A stretch of DNA of 64,000 bases, taken from assembly GCA_023376005.1 (NCBI GenBank), contig CM042150.1:70525084-70589083 (forward strand), in the 5' to 3' direction. The position numbers and the translations under genes were made by a program. Origin of the DNA: Doryteuthis pealeii. Taxonomy: Eukaryota > Mollusca > Cephalopoda > Myopsida > Loliginidae. Below the pieces are notes generated by a model. That model searched no databases. It saw only the letters and a list, made by a program, of their open reading frames with translations, and had not been told where the DNA came from. Of this stretch, positions 1 through 9,530 are shown in pieces. Each line of letters opens with the position of its first letter. The first letter of the stretch is position 1.

Positions 1-151
1 ATAATAATGGCAATAATAATATCCATGGTTTTAAATATAATAATAATAATGGTAATAATAATATCCATGGTTTTAAATATAATAATAATAATAGTAATGA
101 TAATATCTATGGTTTTAAATATAATAATAATAATAATATCTATGGTTTTAG

Positions 152-198
<47 letters not shown>

Positions 199-605
199 TC
201 TATGGTTTTAGACAAATATCTGGACCTTTCCAGAGAACTGAAAAAGTTGTGGAATATGAAAGTCAAAGTGATACCAATTGTAGTTGGTGCACTTAGAACA
301 GTCCAAAAAGGATTAGAAAAGGGCTTGGAAAGTTTGGATATCAGAGGAAGGATTGAAACCATTCAGAACACTGCACTGCTGCAATCTGCCATAATACTCA
401 GAAGAGTCCTGGAGACCTGAGGAGACTTGCTGTCACTCAGACTCCAGTGAAAGACCATCAGCTAATGCTGATGTGAAAACTCAAAAAATAGTAATAATAA
501 TAATAATAATAATATCTATGGTTTTAGATATAAATAATAATAATAATAATAATATCTATGGTTTTAGATAATAAATAATAATAATAATAATATCTATGGT
601 TTTAG

Positions 606-638
<33 letters not shown>

Positions 639-810
639 TCTATGGTTTTTAGATAATAATAATAATAATAATAATAATATCTATGGTTTTAGATAATAAT
701 AATAATAATAATAATATCTATGGTTTTAGATATATAATAATAATAATAATAATAATATCTATGGTTTAGATATATAATAATAATAATAATAATAATATCT
801 ATGGTTTTAG

Positions 811-845
<35 letters not shown>

Positions 846-858
846 TCTATGGTTTTAG

Positions 859-890
<32 letters not shown>

Positions 891-1453
891 TCTATGGTTT
901 TAGATATATATAATAATAATAAATAATATCTATGGTTTTAGATATATAATAATAATAATATAATAATAATATCTATGGTTTTAGATATATTAATAATAAT
1001 AATAATAATATCTATGGTTTTAGATATATTAATAATAATAATAATAATATCTATGGTTTTAGATATATTAATAATAATAATAATAATAATAATATCTATG
1101 GTTTTAGATATAATAATAATAATAATAATAATATCTATGGTTTTAGATATAATAATAATAATAATAATAATATCTTTGGTTTTAAATATATTAATAATAA
1201 TAATAATAATATCTATGGTTTTAAATATATTAATAATAATAATAATAATATCTATGGTTTTAAATATATATTAATAATAATAATAATAATATCTATGGTT
1301 TTAAATATAATAATAATATATATGGTTTTAAATATAATGATAATAATAATAATAATAATATCTATGGTTTTAAAATAATAATAATAATAATAATAATATC
1401 TATGGTTTTAAACATAATAATAATAATAATAATAATAATATCTATGGTTTTAA

Positions 1454-1491
<38 letters not shown>

Positions 1492-1745
1492 TCTATGGTT
1501 TTAAATATAATAATAATAATAATAATAATATCTATAATATATATAATAATAATATATAATATCTATGGTTTAAATATAATAATAATAATAATAATATCTA
1601 TGGTTTTAAATATAATGATAATAATAATAATAATAATATCTATGGTTTTAAATATAATGATAATAATAATTATATCTATGGATTTAAATATAATGATAAT
1701 AATGATAATATCTATGTTTTTGAATAATAATAATAATAATGTTTT

Positions 1746-1779
<34 letters not shown>

Positions 1780-2165
1780 TATCTATGTTTTTGAATAATA
1801 ATAATAATGATATCTATGTTTTTGAATAATAATAATAATATCTATGTTTTTGAATAATAATAATAATAATGATATCTATGTTTTTGAATAATAATAATGA
1901 TAATAATGATATCTATGTTTTTGAATAATAATAATGATAATAATAATAATAATGATATCTATGTTTTTGAATAATAATAATAATAATAATGATATATATG
2001 TTTTTCAATAATAATAATGATATCTATGTTTTTCAATAATAATAATAATGATATCTATGTTTTTGAATAATAATAATAATAATAATAATATCTATGTTTT
2101 TTTGAATAATAATAATAATAATAATATCTATGTTTTTTGAATAATAATAATAATAATAATGATAA
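1..2165. repeat. Compound AT-rich tandem array with hairpin-core unit
   Basis: The stretch is built of units of roughly 30-45 bp: an (AAT)n tract of variable length plus a conserved block ATATCTATGGTTTTAGATAT. In that form ATATCTA and TAGATAT are a perfect 7-bp inverted repeat around the loop TGGTTT. Variants are arranged in blocks. Mixed TTTTAAATAT/TTTTAGATAT forms lie at 1-205, the TAGATAT form at about 490-1175, a TAAATAT form (stem weakened) at about 1175-1720, and a TGTTTTTGAATAAT form often followed by GAT at about 1690-2160. Open frames here encode only Ile-rich repeats and are not genes. A LINE 3' fragment interrupts the array at 206-490. Confidence 0.9.
206..485 (+). pseudogene. 3' end of a non-LTR retrotransposon reverse transcriptase ORF
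   Basis: One frame reads LDLSRELKKLWNMKVKVIPI, then a segment with VVGALRTVQKGLEKGLE and IRGRIETIQNTALLQSA, ending in RRVLET before a TGA. This matches the region downstream of the RT domain that recurs in LINE-derived proteins of marine invertebrates (recognised from memory). After the stop come about 60 bases of 3' UTR and then an (AAT)n tail that merges into the tandem array. The RT catalytic domain is absent, so this is a 5'-truncated copy, as is usual for target-primed insertion. The left edge joins the tandem unit directly. Confidence 0.7.
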
Positions 2166-2176
2166 TATCAATAATT

Positions 2177-2450
2177 GGCAGACAAGGAAACAAGCAAGCT
2201 GTAAATCAATATGGATTCTGCATTGTTGCAAGCCAAGTGCAGAATGGTAGATTATTTATCTGGCACCATAACACCTCTGAAACCAAGCAACCAATCAGGA
2301 CTCAAGGAATAGAATCACCCAAATACATGCATGGAATATTCATGAGTGCTATAAATACCAGCTGCTTTGGGCACCAGTTCAGTTGTGCTTAGTTTTTGTT
2401 GTTCAAATCAATAGAATACTAACTTACTTCAACACTACTAGCATGACTTT
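2177..2450 (+). repeat. Dispersed repeat R1, copy 1
   Basis: The segment shares clear similarity with 7960-8262 in the same orientation. Shared landmarks include AGACAAGG, AAGCAACCAATCAG, ACTCAAGGAAT, ATACCAGCTG and a block around CTAACTTACTTCAA. No RT, TIR or Pol III boxes were recognised, so the class is unknown. A frame of 77 codons within it is not conserved as a frame between the two copies and is not called as a gene. Confidence 0.65.
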
Positions 2451-2459
2451 CACCTTTTA

Positions 2460-4210
2460 AGGCATCTTTTTATTTCATGTGATAAAACCAATCTTGGTAT
2501 TACTGACTTTCTTTTTGTCTGGTAATTTGTGTGACTTTTGTTTCTCTACATCCAAGTCATTGATTCATTTTTATGTCTCAGAAATTTCTGTCCTAAACCA
2601 TTTTGTCACAGTTTTCTCTTTATTAAAATTGAGTTTACTATTAATGGCCTCTTATAGGTTCAATCCTTGCTGGAGGCAGTCTATTAGTTCTCCTCCAAGA
2701 TTATATACGAGATAAGTTTATTGATTTATGGTTCAATAAACAATAGACATTTTAGTTTCTGGAATACTTTCAGGATTATTTAAATTGTTTTTTAGGGTTT
2801 GCATTGGCAATGCTCATGGCACCTTAAAATATAGATATTTGCATTTTTGGTGGATTCCACCTGAAAAATGCTTATAAAATCATTATAAACTCATAAAGTC
2901 CTGTCAAATCATACATCAAAGAAAAGGAAATTGATTTATCAAGGTTGTTTATATGTGTATCTTGTTTTTATAACTTTTTAATGATGAGACACCTGGTTTT
3001 TTTTGCATGCAATTCACTTGCACAAGAGGGTGTTTGTATATTTAGCTTATTTACAAAAACTCACAGTAATGTGAATCTGGTTAAATTTGACAGAAAAATA
3101 GGATAAAGAATGACATTTAATGTAATCTATTAACAGTTTAGATTGGTTAATTATTTTTGCCATAAGCCATTCTCAGAGTTCTGCTTCTGTGGCATACTTT
3201 TATTTATTTTTCATATATTTTTTAGAATAAATTCTTATCTAATAGTTTGTTCTGAATCACCATAAAAAAACTTCCTATATCTACACTGATTTACCTTAAC
3301 AATCAGTGGACATGGGATTCACTCAAACCACTACTTGCTTTCATTGGGACCAGGGAGATATTTCTAACTTCTAAATATAATGTTCATTCTTTTACTTTTT
3401 GAAAGAAATATTGCTTTTTATATTTTTAAGGGGTTAACTTAATAAATCTTTGATATTATAAACAAACTGTCTCTAAGCACCTAAGGAAAAAGAAAAAAAG
3501 AAGTTACTTGATTTTACATCAAAGTTTTAACATATAAAGTAAAAGTGTATATCTATTTACATTTTAACTGTTGGTTCACAACTAAGTTTTTTTTTTTAAG
3601 TCAGGTAAAAAAAAAAAAAAAAAAAAATAATTGTTTCAGAATTTTAAAAAATAAATTAAATATCATTTGGTGTTCTTGTTTTTATTTATTTCATTTCATT
3701 TATTGTTGGTCTATAGCATTTTTAGGGTGTTGTGAGTATTGCCACTATAAGAAACTCAAGTGATGTATGTATATTTTAATTTGGGGGGGGGGGGGCGAGG
3801 GAGGGTCATGTTTCCATGATATTCACGAGCAAATTTTGTATATACATGCCAATTTTCATTGATTTATATTGAATAGTTTTTGCTGTCAATGGGATTTGTC
3901 AATAAAAACACAATATGTTGTACACAAATTTTTAGGAAAATCTGTCCACAATTTTTTCAACTTCAAATGCTGATATTTCAAAAAGTTTTGGATGGATTTT
4001 GATAATTTAAAAACACAAAATCTTATATCGATATATGTTTTATAAATATTATGTTTGTTATGGCAAAATTCCATAAAAAACTTTTTGTGAACAACGCTAT
4101 ACAAGCATTCTCTTCCTGTGATATATTATATACTAACATTAGGATCTTGTATTCGCGGTTGATAGGTTTCAAGACACATCTATGGGGATGATAAAATCTG
4201 TTGATAATAG
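2460..4210. other. AT-rich non-coding stretch
   Basis: No gene or recognisable mobile element was found. It holds homopolymer runs: T at about 3588, a long A run at about 3606-3627, and a G run near 3783-3795. Short open frames here have no motif and no splice context. It is probably intronic or intergenic. Confidence 0.6.
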
Positions 4211-4384
4211 TAAGCATATATACTAGGTAGGTCCAAAAATTTTCTCACAGAAATCACGCCCTATTTTAAAAATGTAATTAAAACTTAAAAGAAATATCTC
4301 GGCTATTTCTCTGAATTTTTGAAAAGAGGCTTGATATTTGGTATTGTATTATTCGGACTATTGTCCTCATCTTTATTGTTACCT

Positions 4385-4430
4385 ATAAACATTTTGGCCA
4401 ATGTGCCCTCCAGCCTTCTTCAGGTGTTTC
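4385..4430 (-). ncRNA. Degenerate hammerhead ribozyme-like motif
   Basis: On the minus strand CTGAAGA (4417-4423) fits the CUGANGA core. A stem II region follows, but the expected GAAA is AAAA (around 4393-4396), so a key core G is lost. Inference: inactive. Confidence 0.4.
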
Positions 4431-4479
4431 TTATCGAACTCTGTAAAGGCTCCCGAGTTCAAAGAGAAGGTTCCCGATT

Positions 4480-4530
4480 TCAACAACACCTGAAGAAGGC
4501 CAAAGGGTACATCGGCTGAAATGTTATGTA
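4480..4530 (+). ncRNA. Degenerate hammerhead ribozyme-like motif
   Basis: CTGAAGA at 4490-4496 is followed by a stem II region AGGCC...GGCT, then GAAA at 4518-4521 and TGTT. Stem II pairing is imperfect and one extra base lies between the CUGANGA box and the stem. It is the mirror copy of the motif at 4385-4430. Activity is doubtful. Confidence 0.4.
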
Positions 4531-4620
4531 GATAACAATAAAGATGAGGACGATAGTCTGAATAATCCAAATAATCCAAAATATCTCAACATTAGAAAAT
4601 TTTCATTTGAAGAGGAATGG

Positions 4621-5040
4621 CAATGATTTTTAACCAGATTGGTGAGAAGATTAATTTTATGATTGACTTTTATCAATAGCAATAAATAAATGAAAAATAA
4701 TTATTGCTTGTTCTTTCAAGAAAGACTTTCTTTCCATTTGCAATTTTTTATTTTAGGAATTGTCAATATTCAAGGATTATCATCTGAAAAAAGCTAAAGA
4801 GTTATATCTTCATTATCATTTAATAGATTCTATGTATATTTTAATAAGAGAAGGAATTAGATTTAGTGCTAACTGTTGAAGGTATGAAAGACCAAGTATA
4901 ACAGTGAAATCTTGATCTAATGGCAATATACATTTAAGAAACAGTTATTATTTCAAAGCTGATTTATTGCATCTATATTTAATATTGCAGGTATGATAAC
5001 ATTTTCTTCTTTTTTTTTTTTTTTTTTTTTTCAAATTTAC
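4621..5040. other. Non-coding sequence upstream of the exon
   Basis: AT-rich, with no gene seen. It ends in a T tract of about 25 bases (5008-5031) and CAAATTTACAG, which is a strong polypyrimidine/3' splice signal for the exon that follows. Confidence 0.6.
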
Positions 5041-5042
5041 AG

Positions 5043-5154
5043 GGTCTTCAGTTTCAAGTTTATCTCTAGTGACAAAAACACAAAAAGAAGCCATTTCAAT
5101 CAGCAAGATGTCAACCATGTCTGTAGAGACAGAAATCGATGATTCCTTGTACAG
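5043..5154 (+). CDS. UBA6: Internal exon resembling the N-terminus of ubiquitin E1-like enzyme UBA6
   Basis: The exon is bounded by a long T tract plus ACAG at 5039-5042 and by CAG|GTTAGA at 5154/5155. The 112 nt are 2 nt, 36 codons and 2 nt, with no stop. The frame carries SSVSSLSLVTKTQKE and ends in KMSTMSVETEIDDSLY plus AG. Vertebrate UBA6 has a short acidic lead-in of the type MST..VEIDD.LYSRQ just before the first adenylation (IAD) domain. The trailing AG would supply the first two bases of the Ser codon in LYS-RQ. UBA6 activates ubiquitin and FAT10 by ATP-dependent adenylation and thioester formation in the cytosol; the catalytic parts are not in this exon. Translation may start at ATG 5108 or 5117, or further upstream. 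A UBA1-type E1 is the alternative. No second exon was found in the window. Confidence 0.55.
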
Positions 5155-5435
5155 GTTAGAAAAAGCTTTTATTATTTGCTCAATGTTGCCATTTTTCATG
5201 TTGAGTCTTTACAAGTTTAATTAATGTGCTTTACAATCCTGTTGCTTCTTGCAAGGACCATCACAATCTCTGTCTATTTACAGTATCAATAGATTACACC
5301 AGATGTTGTTGTATGATTGCATATCTAATTAAATTTAATGTTTTTTTTTTCTTGCTTCAATCCAGTAAATAAACAAATATTTCTTGAGAATTTTTAGTTT
5401 TCTGGTTTTTAAGCAATGTAGATGTGCATGCATAT
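5155..5435. other. Intron start downstream of the candidate exon
   Basis: AT-rich sequence after the 5' splice site GTTAGA. No further coding or mobile feature was recognised before the fold-back repeat begins. Confidence 0.5.
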
Positions 5436-5439
5436 ACAT

Positions 5440-6740
5440 GTTACAATTAGGTATATAAATTGTTGTTCTAGATGTACTATAGAGTACTCTTACAGTAATA
5501 TTTATTTTAAAGAATTTTGATTTATTTCCATTGAATCAGTTTGATTGAAACAATTCAGAAATTTAAAAAACTATTAATATTTTTGATTAAAAACATTCAT
5601 TGTAATTCAAGATGAATTAATTTCAACATCTGTTAATTTTAATATAAAGACATAGCCTGAGTGTCATGATAACACTTATTAGTCCCTGAAAGGTTGGGGG
5701 TGCAAGTAACCTGAAAGAAATCTGAAATTTTAAAAAATAAAATAACTGATACATTATAAAATTCATTGATTAATAAGTCAACATTAAAAATTTTATCGAA
5801 ATCAGATAATTCCTTGATTTTTTTTGTAATTTTTTGTTTATCATTCTTGGTTAGTGATAATTTCAATTATTGCCTTCCATAGTTTTAACATATCCTGCTA
5901 AACTTATTTTTCTTTAGACTAAAGGAAAACTTTGTCTGTGGAAAAGATTATTTCTTCATGTTTTCAATGGAAAACTGGGCATTACTTGACTAAAAAGTTA
6001 CTAATATGTGAGTAATTTTTCTGTACCATGTATTTTTGTTAAATATTTCTTAGAAGTAACTTTCATAATTTTTTTAGAACTGTTAATAACATGTTTTTAA
6101 GTATGTAGTTTATCGTCAGGTTTTGTCAATTTTGGGACTAATTTGATGTTTAAAATGTATCTAAAATTAATTACATATGTAATATTATTTTCCTTTTTTT
6201 ACTGATGTAGGTATCAATAAAATGAATGCTGGTTTTCACAAACATGTTAAGATTTTAAAACAATTATAACAGTTTCTTCTTAAAAGTCAATAACAAAAAA
6301 CATTAAATACACTATGTACAGAAAAATTACTAAGTTGTTGATATTTTATTTTAAATGAAATTTTTTTTTCTTGTTCCAAACACGCAGAAAAATTAAGAGT
6401 GCAAAAGATAAAAATTATTGTGGGTTTTGTTTACAAAAGAATTAACTGGGAAATATGTTTTCTACAATGGCCCAGATTGATGAACAAAAAAATTACCAAA
6501 AATCAGGGAATTATCTGATTTTATAAAATTTTCAGTGTTGGCTTATTAATCAATGAATTCTATCTTGTAAATTTCTGAATCCTTTCAATCAAACTGATTC
6601 AATAGAAAAAAAATCAAAATCCTTTAAAATAAATATTACCATTTGCACCACCTTGAGAGCAACAATTTATATACCTAATTAATAGATAAAATTCATTTGA
6701 AATATGAAATGCCTAATTTTAAGTTTTAAATTTCATATTT
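5440..6740. repeat. Fold-back repeat family FB, copy 1 (palindromic)
   Basis: The left half (5440-5835) contains ATTGAATCAGTTTGATTGAA and ATTATAAAATTCATTGATTA. The right half (6270-6720) carries the same blocks inverted, for example TTCAATCAAACTGATTCAAT at about 6587. It also contains ACCAAAAATCAGGGAATTAT, which marks all copies of the family (16.1, 56.5 and 61.2 kb). The centre lies near 6090. There is no ORF. It is presumably a non-autonomous inverted-repeat DNA element or a fused pair of copies. Confidence 0.65.
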
Positions 6741-6759
6741 TAAATTCTCTTAACAAGCC

Positions 6760-7728
6760 TACTTTAGTATGGTTATCTAATAATTTTTGGAGAAAATTCA
6801 ATTGAAAAGTTGGCGAAAGAGACTGCTGCCAAGCTGCCACATCTGTGACTGTGAACCAAAAAGACTTTTTTGGCTTGCAGAAGAAAAAATGGCTTATCTC
6901 TCATGAAACTGGAAGTAACAAAAAAGAGGTTCACTTGGTTGGTCAGTCAGTGACAAGCTACAGAAATATAAACATGGTGTCGCTTGAAAAAACCCAATGT
7001 TGTTAGACTAAGAAAGACAGTGTTAAAGATGGCTCTGCAAAGAAGAAAAATTCAGAAGAAAAAAAATCATTTTGCCTCTAAAACTACAAAAATGTACAAA
7101 TTAAGATAAATTTCTTTCTTTTAAAATATTTGCCTTAATGCGAGTAATGGTTGTCATAATTGTTTTTTGACAGATTTATTTTGATTATTGGTTGTACATG
7201 AAATATATAAATAAATTTAAACTTGCAAGGCCATGATATTCTGATAGTATGTATTATTCATTCTATAATGTATAACTATACAATGAAACCAAGATTATTC
7301 TGGCATAATTAAATACTGTGTATCTCCCTCCCATATCATAATATCAGTATTAGTCTACATCACTAATCTCATTATTTTTCTTGTTGCAATTAAAGAATTA
7401 TAGAGAAATGGTAATGAGAATGGGAGCAAAGGATACAATTGTTCATACTTTCTTTTTAATACTGACAGTTAAGTATATATAATGAAATTATAATTTTTTT
7501 CTTAAACAAAGGAATACTTTATTTTTTTAAATTGTACAGATATAAATTTGTCATTGCTTTTTTTTTGTTTATTCTCTCTTCCTTCTACCTTCCAATTCAC
7601 AAATGTAACTATCTAGCCTTTTTGAATAACTGTACTTTTAGTTATTATTATCATTTTTGGACACTGTTAAATCTTTTATCTATTTTTGGTTTGACATAAT
7701 CAGATTTTTCTTATGTTGTTGTAGTTAA
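6760..7728. other. AT-rich non-coding stretch
   Basis: Nothing recognisable was seen. Sequence around 6800-7080 is slightly richer in G/C and purines but has no long open frame or known motif. Confidence 0.5.
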
Positions 7729-7754
7729 GTCAGCTTAATATGTTTATTCAACAG

Positions 7755-8031
7755 GACTTTATTTTACAAATCGGTAAAAGAATCTCAGCTATGTCTGTCT
7801 GCTGGTGGTAAAAGCATTAATAAGGAATTGTTTTCAAGTATGACCAAAGTCCTTCCACTAGATAAACTACATTCACAGATAAATAAGCCTCATCCCTTTT
7901 TAATAACTTGTCTCCAAGGCTCATTGGAATTGAAGAATAAGTTCCAATTACCATCGAACTGGGAAGACAAGGCAGCAAGCGATTGTAACTTAAATACAAA
8001 CTCGAATGCTACAAAGTCCACTGCAAAATGA
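7755..8031 (+). CDS. Weak candidate terminal exon (unknown protein tail)
   Basis: A frame is open from 7729 to a TGA at 8029-8031 and is preceded by a plausible acceptor TTTATTCAACAG ending at 7754. The peptide starts TLFYKSVKESQLCLSAGGKS and contains KVLPLDKLHSQINKPHPFLI. It has a balanced composition unlike the Lys/Asn/Phe-rich frames typical of this AT-rich DNA. The first base would complete the split codon left by the exon at 5043-5154 (AG|G), so the two are phase-compatible. Against a gene: no family is recognised, and the last 20-30 codons overlap dispersed repeat R1. It could equally be a chance frame or a retroelement remnant. Confidence 0.25.
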
Positions 8032-8262
8032 CAAAGTATATATAAGACTCCACAATGTCATTCAAATCAAGCAGTCAAGCAACCAATCAGAACTCAAGGA
8101 ATGGAATGACCCAAACCACCCAGATTCATGAATGGATCATTCTTGATTCCTATTTATACCAGCTGTCTTGGACACTGCTGGAGTTTTACTTAGCTGCTGT
8201 TATTAAAACCAACAGTAGACTAACTGACTTCAATAGGAATGTTTCGCAATAATAATAACAAC
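7960..8262 (+). repeat. Dispersed repeat R1, copy 2
   Basis: It matches 2177-2450 in the same orientation, sharing AAGCAACCAATCAG, ACTCAAGGAAT, TTATACCAGCTG and ACTAACTGACTTCAAT. It ends in a short AATAATAACAACAAC tail, which suggests retroposition, but no promoter boxes were identified. Confidence 0.65.
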
Positions 8263-8767
8263 AACTTCTAAGGTTTTTTTTCTAAGGCAGAAAACCACAG
8301 GAGAAAGTGGCAAAGTTGGTAACACAGGTGATTGCTAAAATTTTTGGTGATATCAAGTGTTTTTTTTTCCTTCTCCCGTAATGACAACGATTATGACAAA
8401 AATCTTGGCTTTTCCTTACGAGGCAGAAAATCTTTCCTTTTATTGGCCTCAGAGTTCACGTAACTTCTTATACAAGCGCCTAAATCAGGACATGCATCTG
8501 CGTCACTCCTACATTGTGTTTGTTTGTATCCAACAGATGCGAGTTCGATCCAGGCATGCCAGACACAGCTTGGTTCTTTTACACTGCTGTTTGGGTACAG
8601 CAGTGTTATTCCTGCTACACAACTAATAATACAATTTATATAATACCTGATATGAGAAAGAAGCTGTAGCCATTGTAAAAATGAAATCTTTCACTTAAAA
8701 ATAAATCTAAAATGATTTAACATGTTACTTCTTTCCTTCATATTGTTTGAACACATCTGCATTTTTA

Positions 8768-8770
<3 letters not shown>
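8263..8770. other. Non-coding stretch with a possible tRNA-like fragment
   Basis: GCGAGTTCGATCCAGG at about 8538-8553 resembles a tRNA box B (GGTTCRANYCC), but no convincing box A precedes it. It could be a decayed SINE head. The open frame covering this region has no known domain. Confidence 0.35.

Positions 8771-8772
<2 letters not shown>

Positions 8773-8804
<32 letters not shown>
8773..8804. repeat. (TA)n microsatellite
   Basis: An uninterrupted TA run directly abuts the left end of the ribozyme-bearing element. A matching TA run lies at its right end (9510-9530). Confidence 0.95.
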
Positions 8805-8805
<1 letters not shown>

Positions 8806-8903
8806 TTAATTTGAGTCGTACCTAATTTTGAAAATTAATTAATAATGAATTAGGCGGGAATGCCTATTTAAATGTATGGCTAAACAAATCGAGAAAAATC
8901 AAT

Positions 8904-8945
8904 CTCTGTATGTACATTTCGGCCTATTAGGCCTCATCAGCAGAG
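8904..8945 (-). ncRNA. Type I hammerhead ribozyme, copy 1
   Basis: The 42-nt minus-strand motif has every core part. Stem I CTCTG (8941-8945) pairs with CAGAG (8904-8908) over 5 bp. CTGATGA (8934-8940) is the canonical CUGANGA box. Stem II GGCCT/AGGCC (8921-8933) is perfect with an AAT loop. GAAA lies at 8917-8920. Stem III lies in the self-complementary ATGTACAT (8910-8917). The cleavage site follows UA at 8909/8908. The very short stem III with a palindromic sequence suggests action as a dimer, as proposed for other short-stem-III hammerheads. Confidence 0.85.
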
Positions 8946-8970
8946 CTATAGATAGGAAGGCCGCCCTGTG

Positions 8971-9034
8971 CGTGATTTGAAACCGGACTGCCAAGCTGAC
9001 AGGCCGATATCACAACCCCTACACCAAACGAACT
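8971..9034 (-). promoter_or_regulatory. tRNA-like internal Pol III promoter in the ribozyme monomer
   Basis: On the minus strand TGGTGTAGGGGTTGTGATATC-like sequence (9006-9026) resembles tRNA box A with its D-arm. GGTTTCAAATC (8974-8984) resembles box B. The gap between box cores is about 31 nt, normal for tRNA. The stretch between them contains GCCTGTCA as in tRNA-Asp/Glu-type anticodon arms. It lies between the two ribozymes, so a Pol III transcript could read through ribozyme copy 1. Confidence 0.6.
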
Positions 9035-9110
9035 TCCTAGATTTTACGATTTGTTTAGAGTAGGTTAATATTCCTCTTCAGTGACTTTTATTACACGACG
9101 ATATGATAAG

Positions 9111-9510
9111 TTGTAAACACGGTATGTTTGGAATGGCTTTTTTGCCGACAATTTTTGGGAGAATATGTGCTTAATTTAAGTCATACCTAATTTTGAAAAT
9201 TAATTAATTAATAATGAATTAGGCGGGAATGCCTATTTAAATGTATGGCTAAACAAATCGAGAAAAATCAATCTCTGTATGTACATTTCGGCCTATTAGG
9301 CCTCATCAGCAGAGCTATAGATAGGAAGGCCGCCCTGTGCATACAGAGATTGATTTTTCTCGATTTGTTTAGCCATACATTTAAATAGGCATTCCCGCCT
9401 AATTCATTATTAATTGATTAATTTTCAAAATTAGGTACGACTCAAATTAAGCACATATTCTCCCAAAAATTGTCGGCAAAAAAGCCATTCCAAACATACC
9501 GTGTTTACAA
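9111..9510. repeat. Long inverted repeat (about 165-bp arms) around ribozyme copy 2
   Basis: Arms 9111-9281 and 9340-9510 are near-perfect inverted copies. The intervening 58 bases hold most of ribozyme copy 2. The right arm begins with CATACAGAG, four bases before the position homologous to the predicted cleavage site. Confidence 0.85.
9273..9314 (-). ncRNA. Type I hammerhead ribozyme, copy 2
   Basis: It is base-for-base the same 42-nt motif as at 8904-8945, exactly 369 bp away: CTGATGA at 9303-9309, perfect stems I and II, GAAA and the palindromic stem III. Predicted cleavage lies between 9278 and 9277 on the minus strand. With copy 1 it defines a unit-length RNA. Confidence 0.85.
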
Positions 9511-9530
9511 TATATATATATATATATATA

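Larger units (their letters stand above)
4340..4580. mobile_element. Inverted pair of Penelope-type terminal (hammerhead) sequences
   Basis: The left arm (about 4346-4433) and right arm (about 4484-4570) are imperfect inverted copies. Each contains the landmark CCTGAAGAAGGC/GCCTTCTTCAGG and ends in a block like GATGAGGACGATAGTC. The same module occurs at 28.6 kb and at 50.3 kb, where it lies beside a Penelope GIY-YIG fragment. I therefore read it as Penelope-like terminal sequence. Similarity to the other copies continues left of 4340 through GAGGCTTGATA, the complement of their CATCAAGCCTC-type end. Confidence 0.6.
8805..9510 (-). mobile_element. Hammerhead-ribozyme element: tandem 365-369-nt repeat plus inverted partial copy
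   Basis: The block 8805-8970 recurs in direct orientation at 9170-9340, offset 365-369 bp. Part of it then recurs inverted at 9340-9510. The first repeat is complete and the second stops inside the unit. Each direct copy carries a minus-strand hammerhead motif, so cleavage of a minus-strand transcript at both sites would release one monomer of 369 nt. A tRNA-like Pol III promoter lies inside the monomer. No ORF is present. This arrangement matches what is known of retrozymes and of the Schistosoma Sm-alpha SINE-like hammerhead repeats; a tandem Penelope-like terminal repeat is the alternative. The element is flanked on both sides by (TA)n. Confidence 0.75.

Noticed and set aside
7..1752. Open frames rich in Ile/Asn (for example 7-420, 975-1274, 1402-1752)
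   Set aside because: They are translations of (AAT)n units; only the LINE-derived part after 206 carries real protein similarity.
1..2165. CRISPR-like array of spaced repeats
   Set aside because: Spacers are themselves (AAT)n, unit length drifts, and the context is a eukaryotic satellite.
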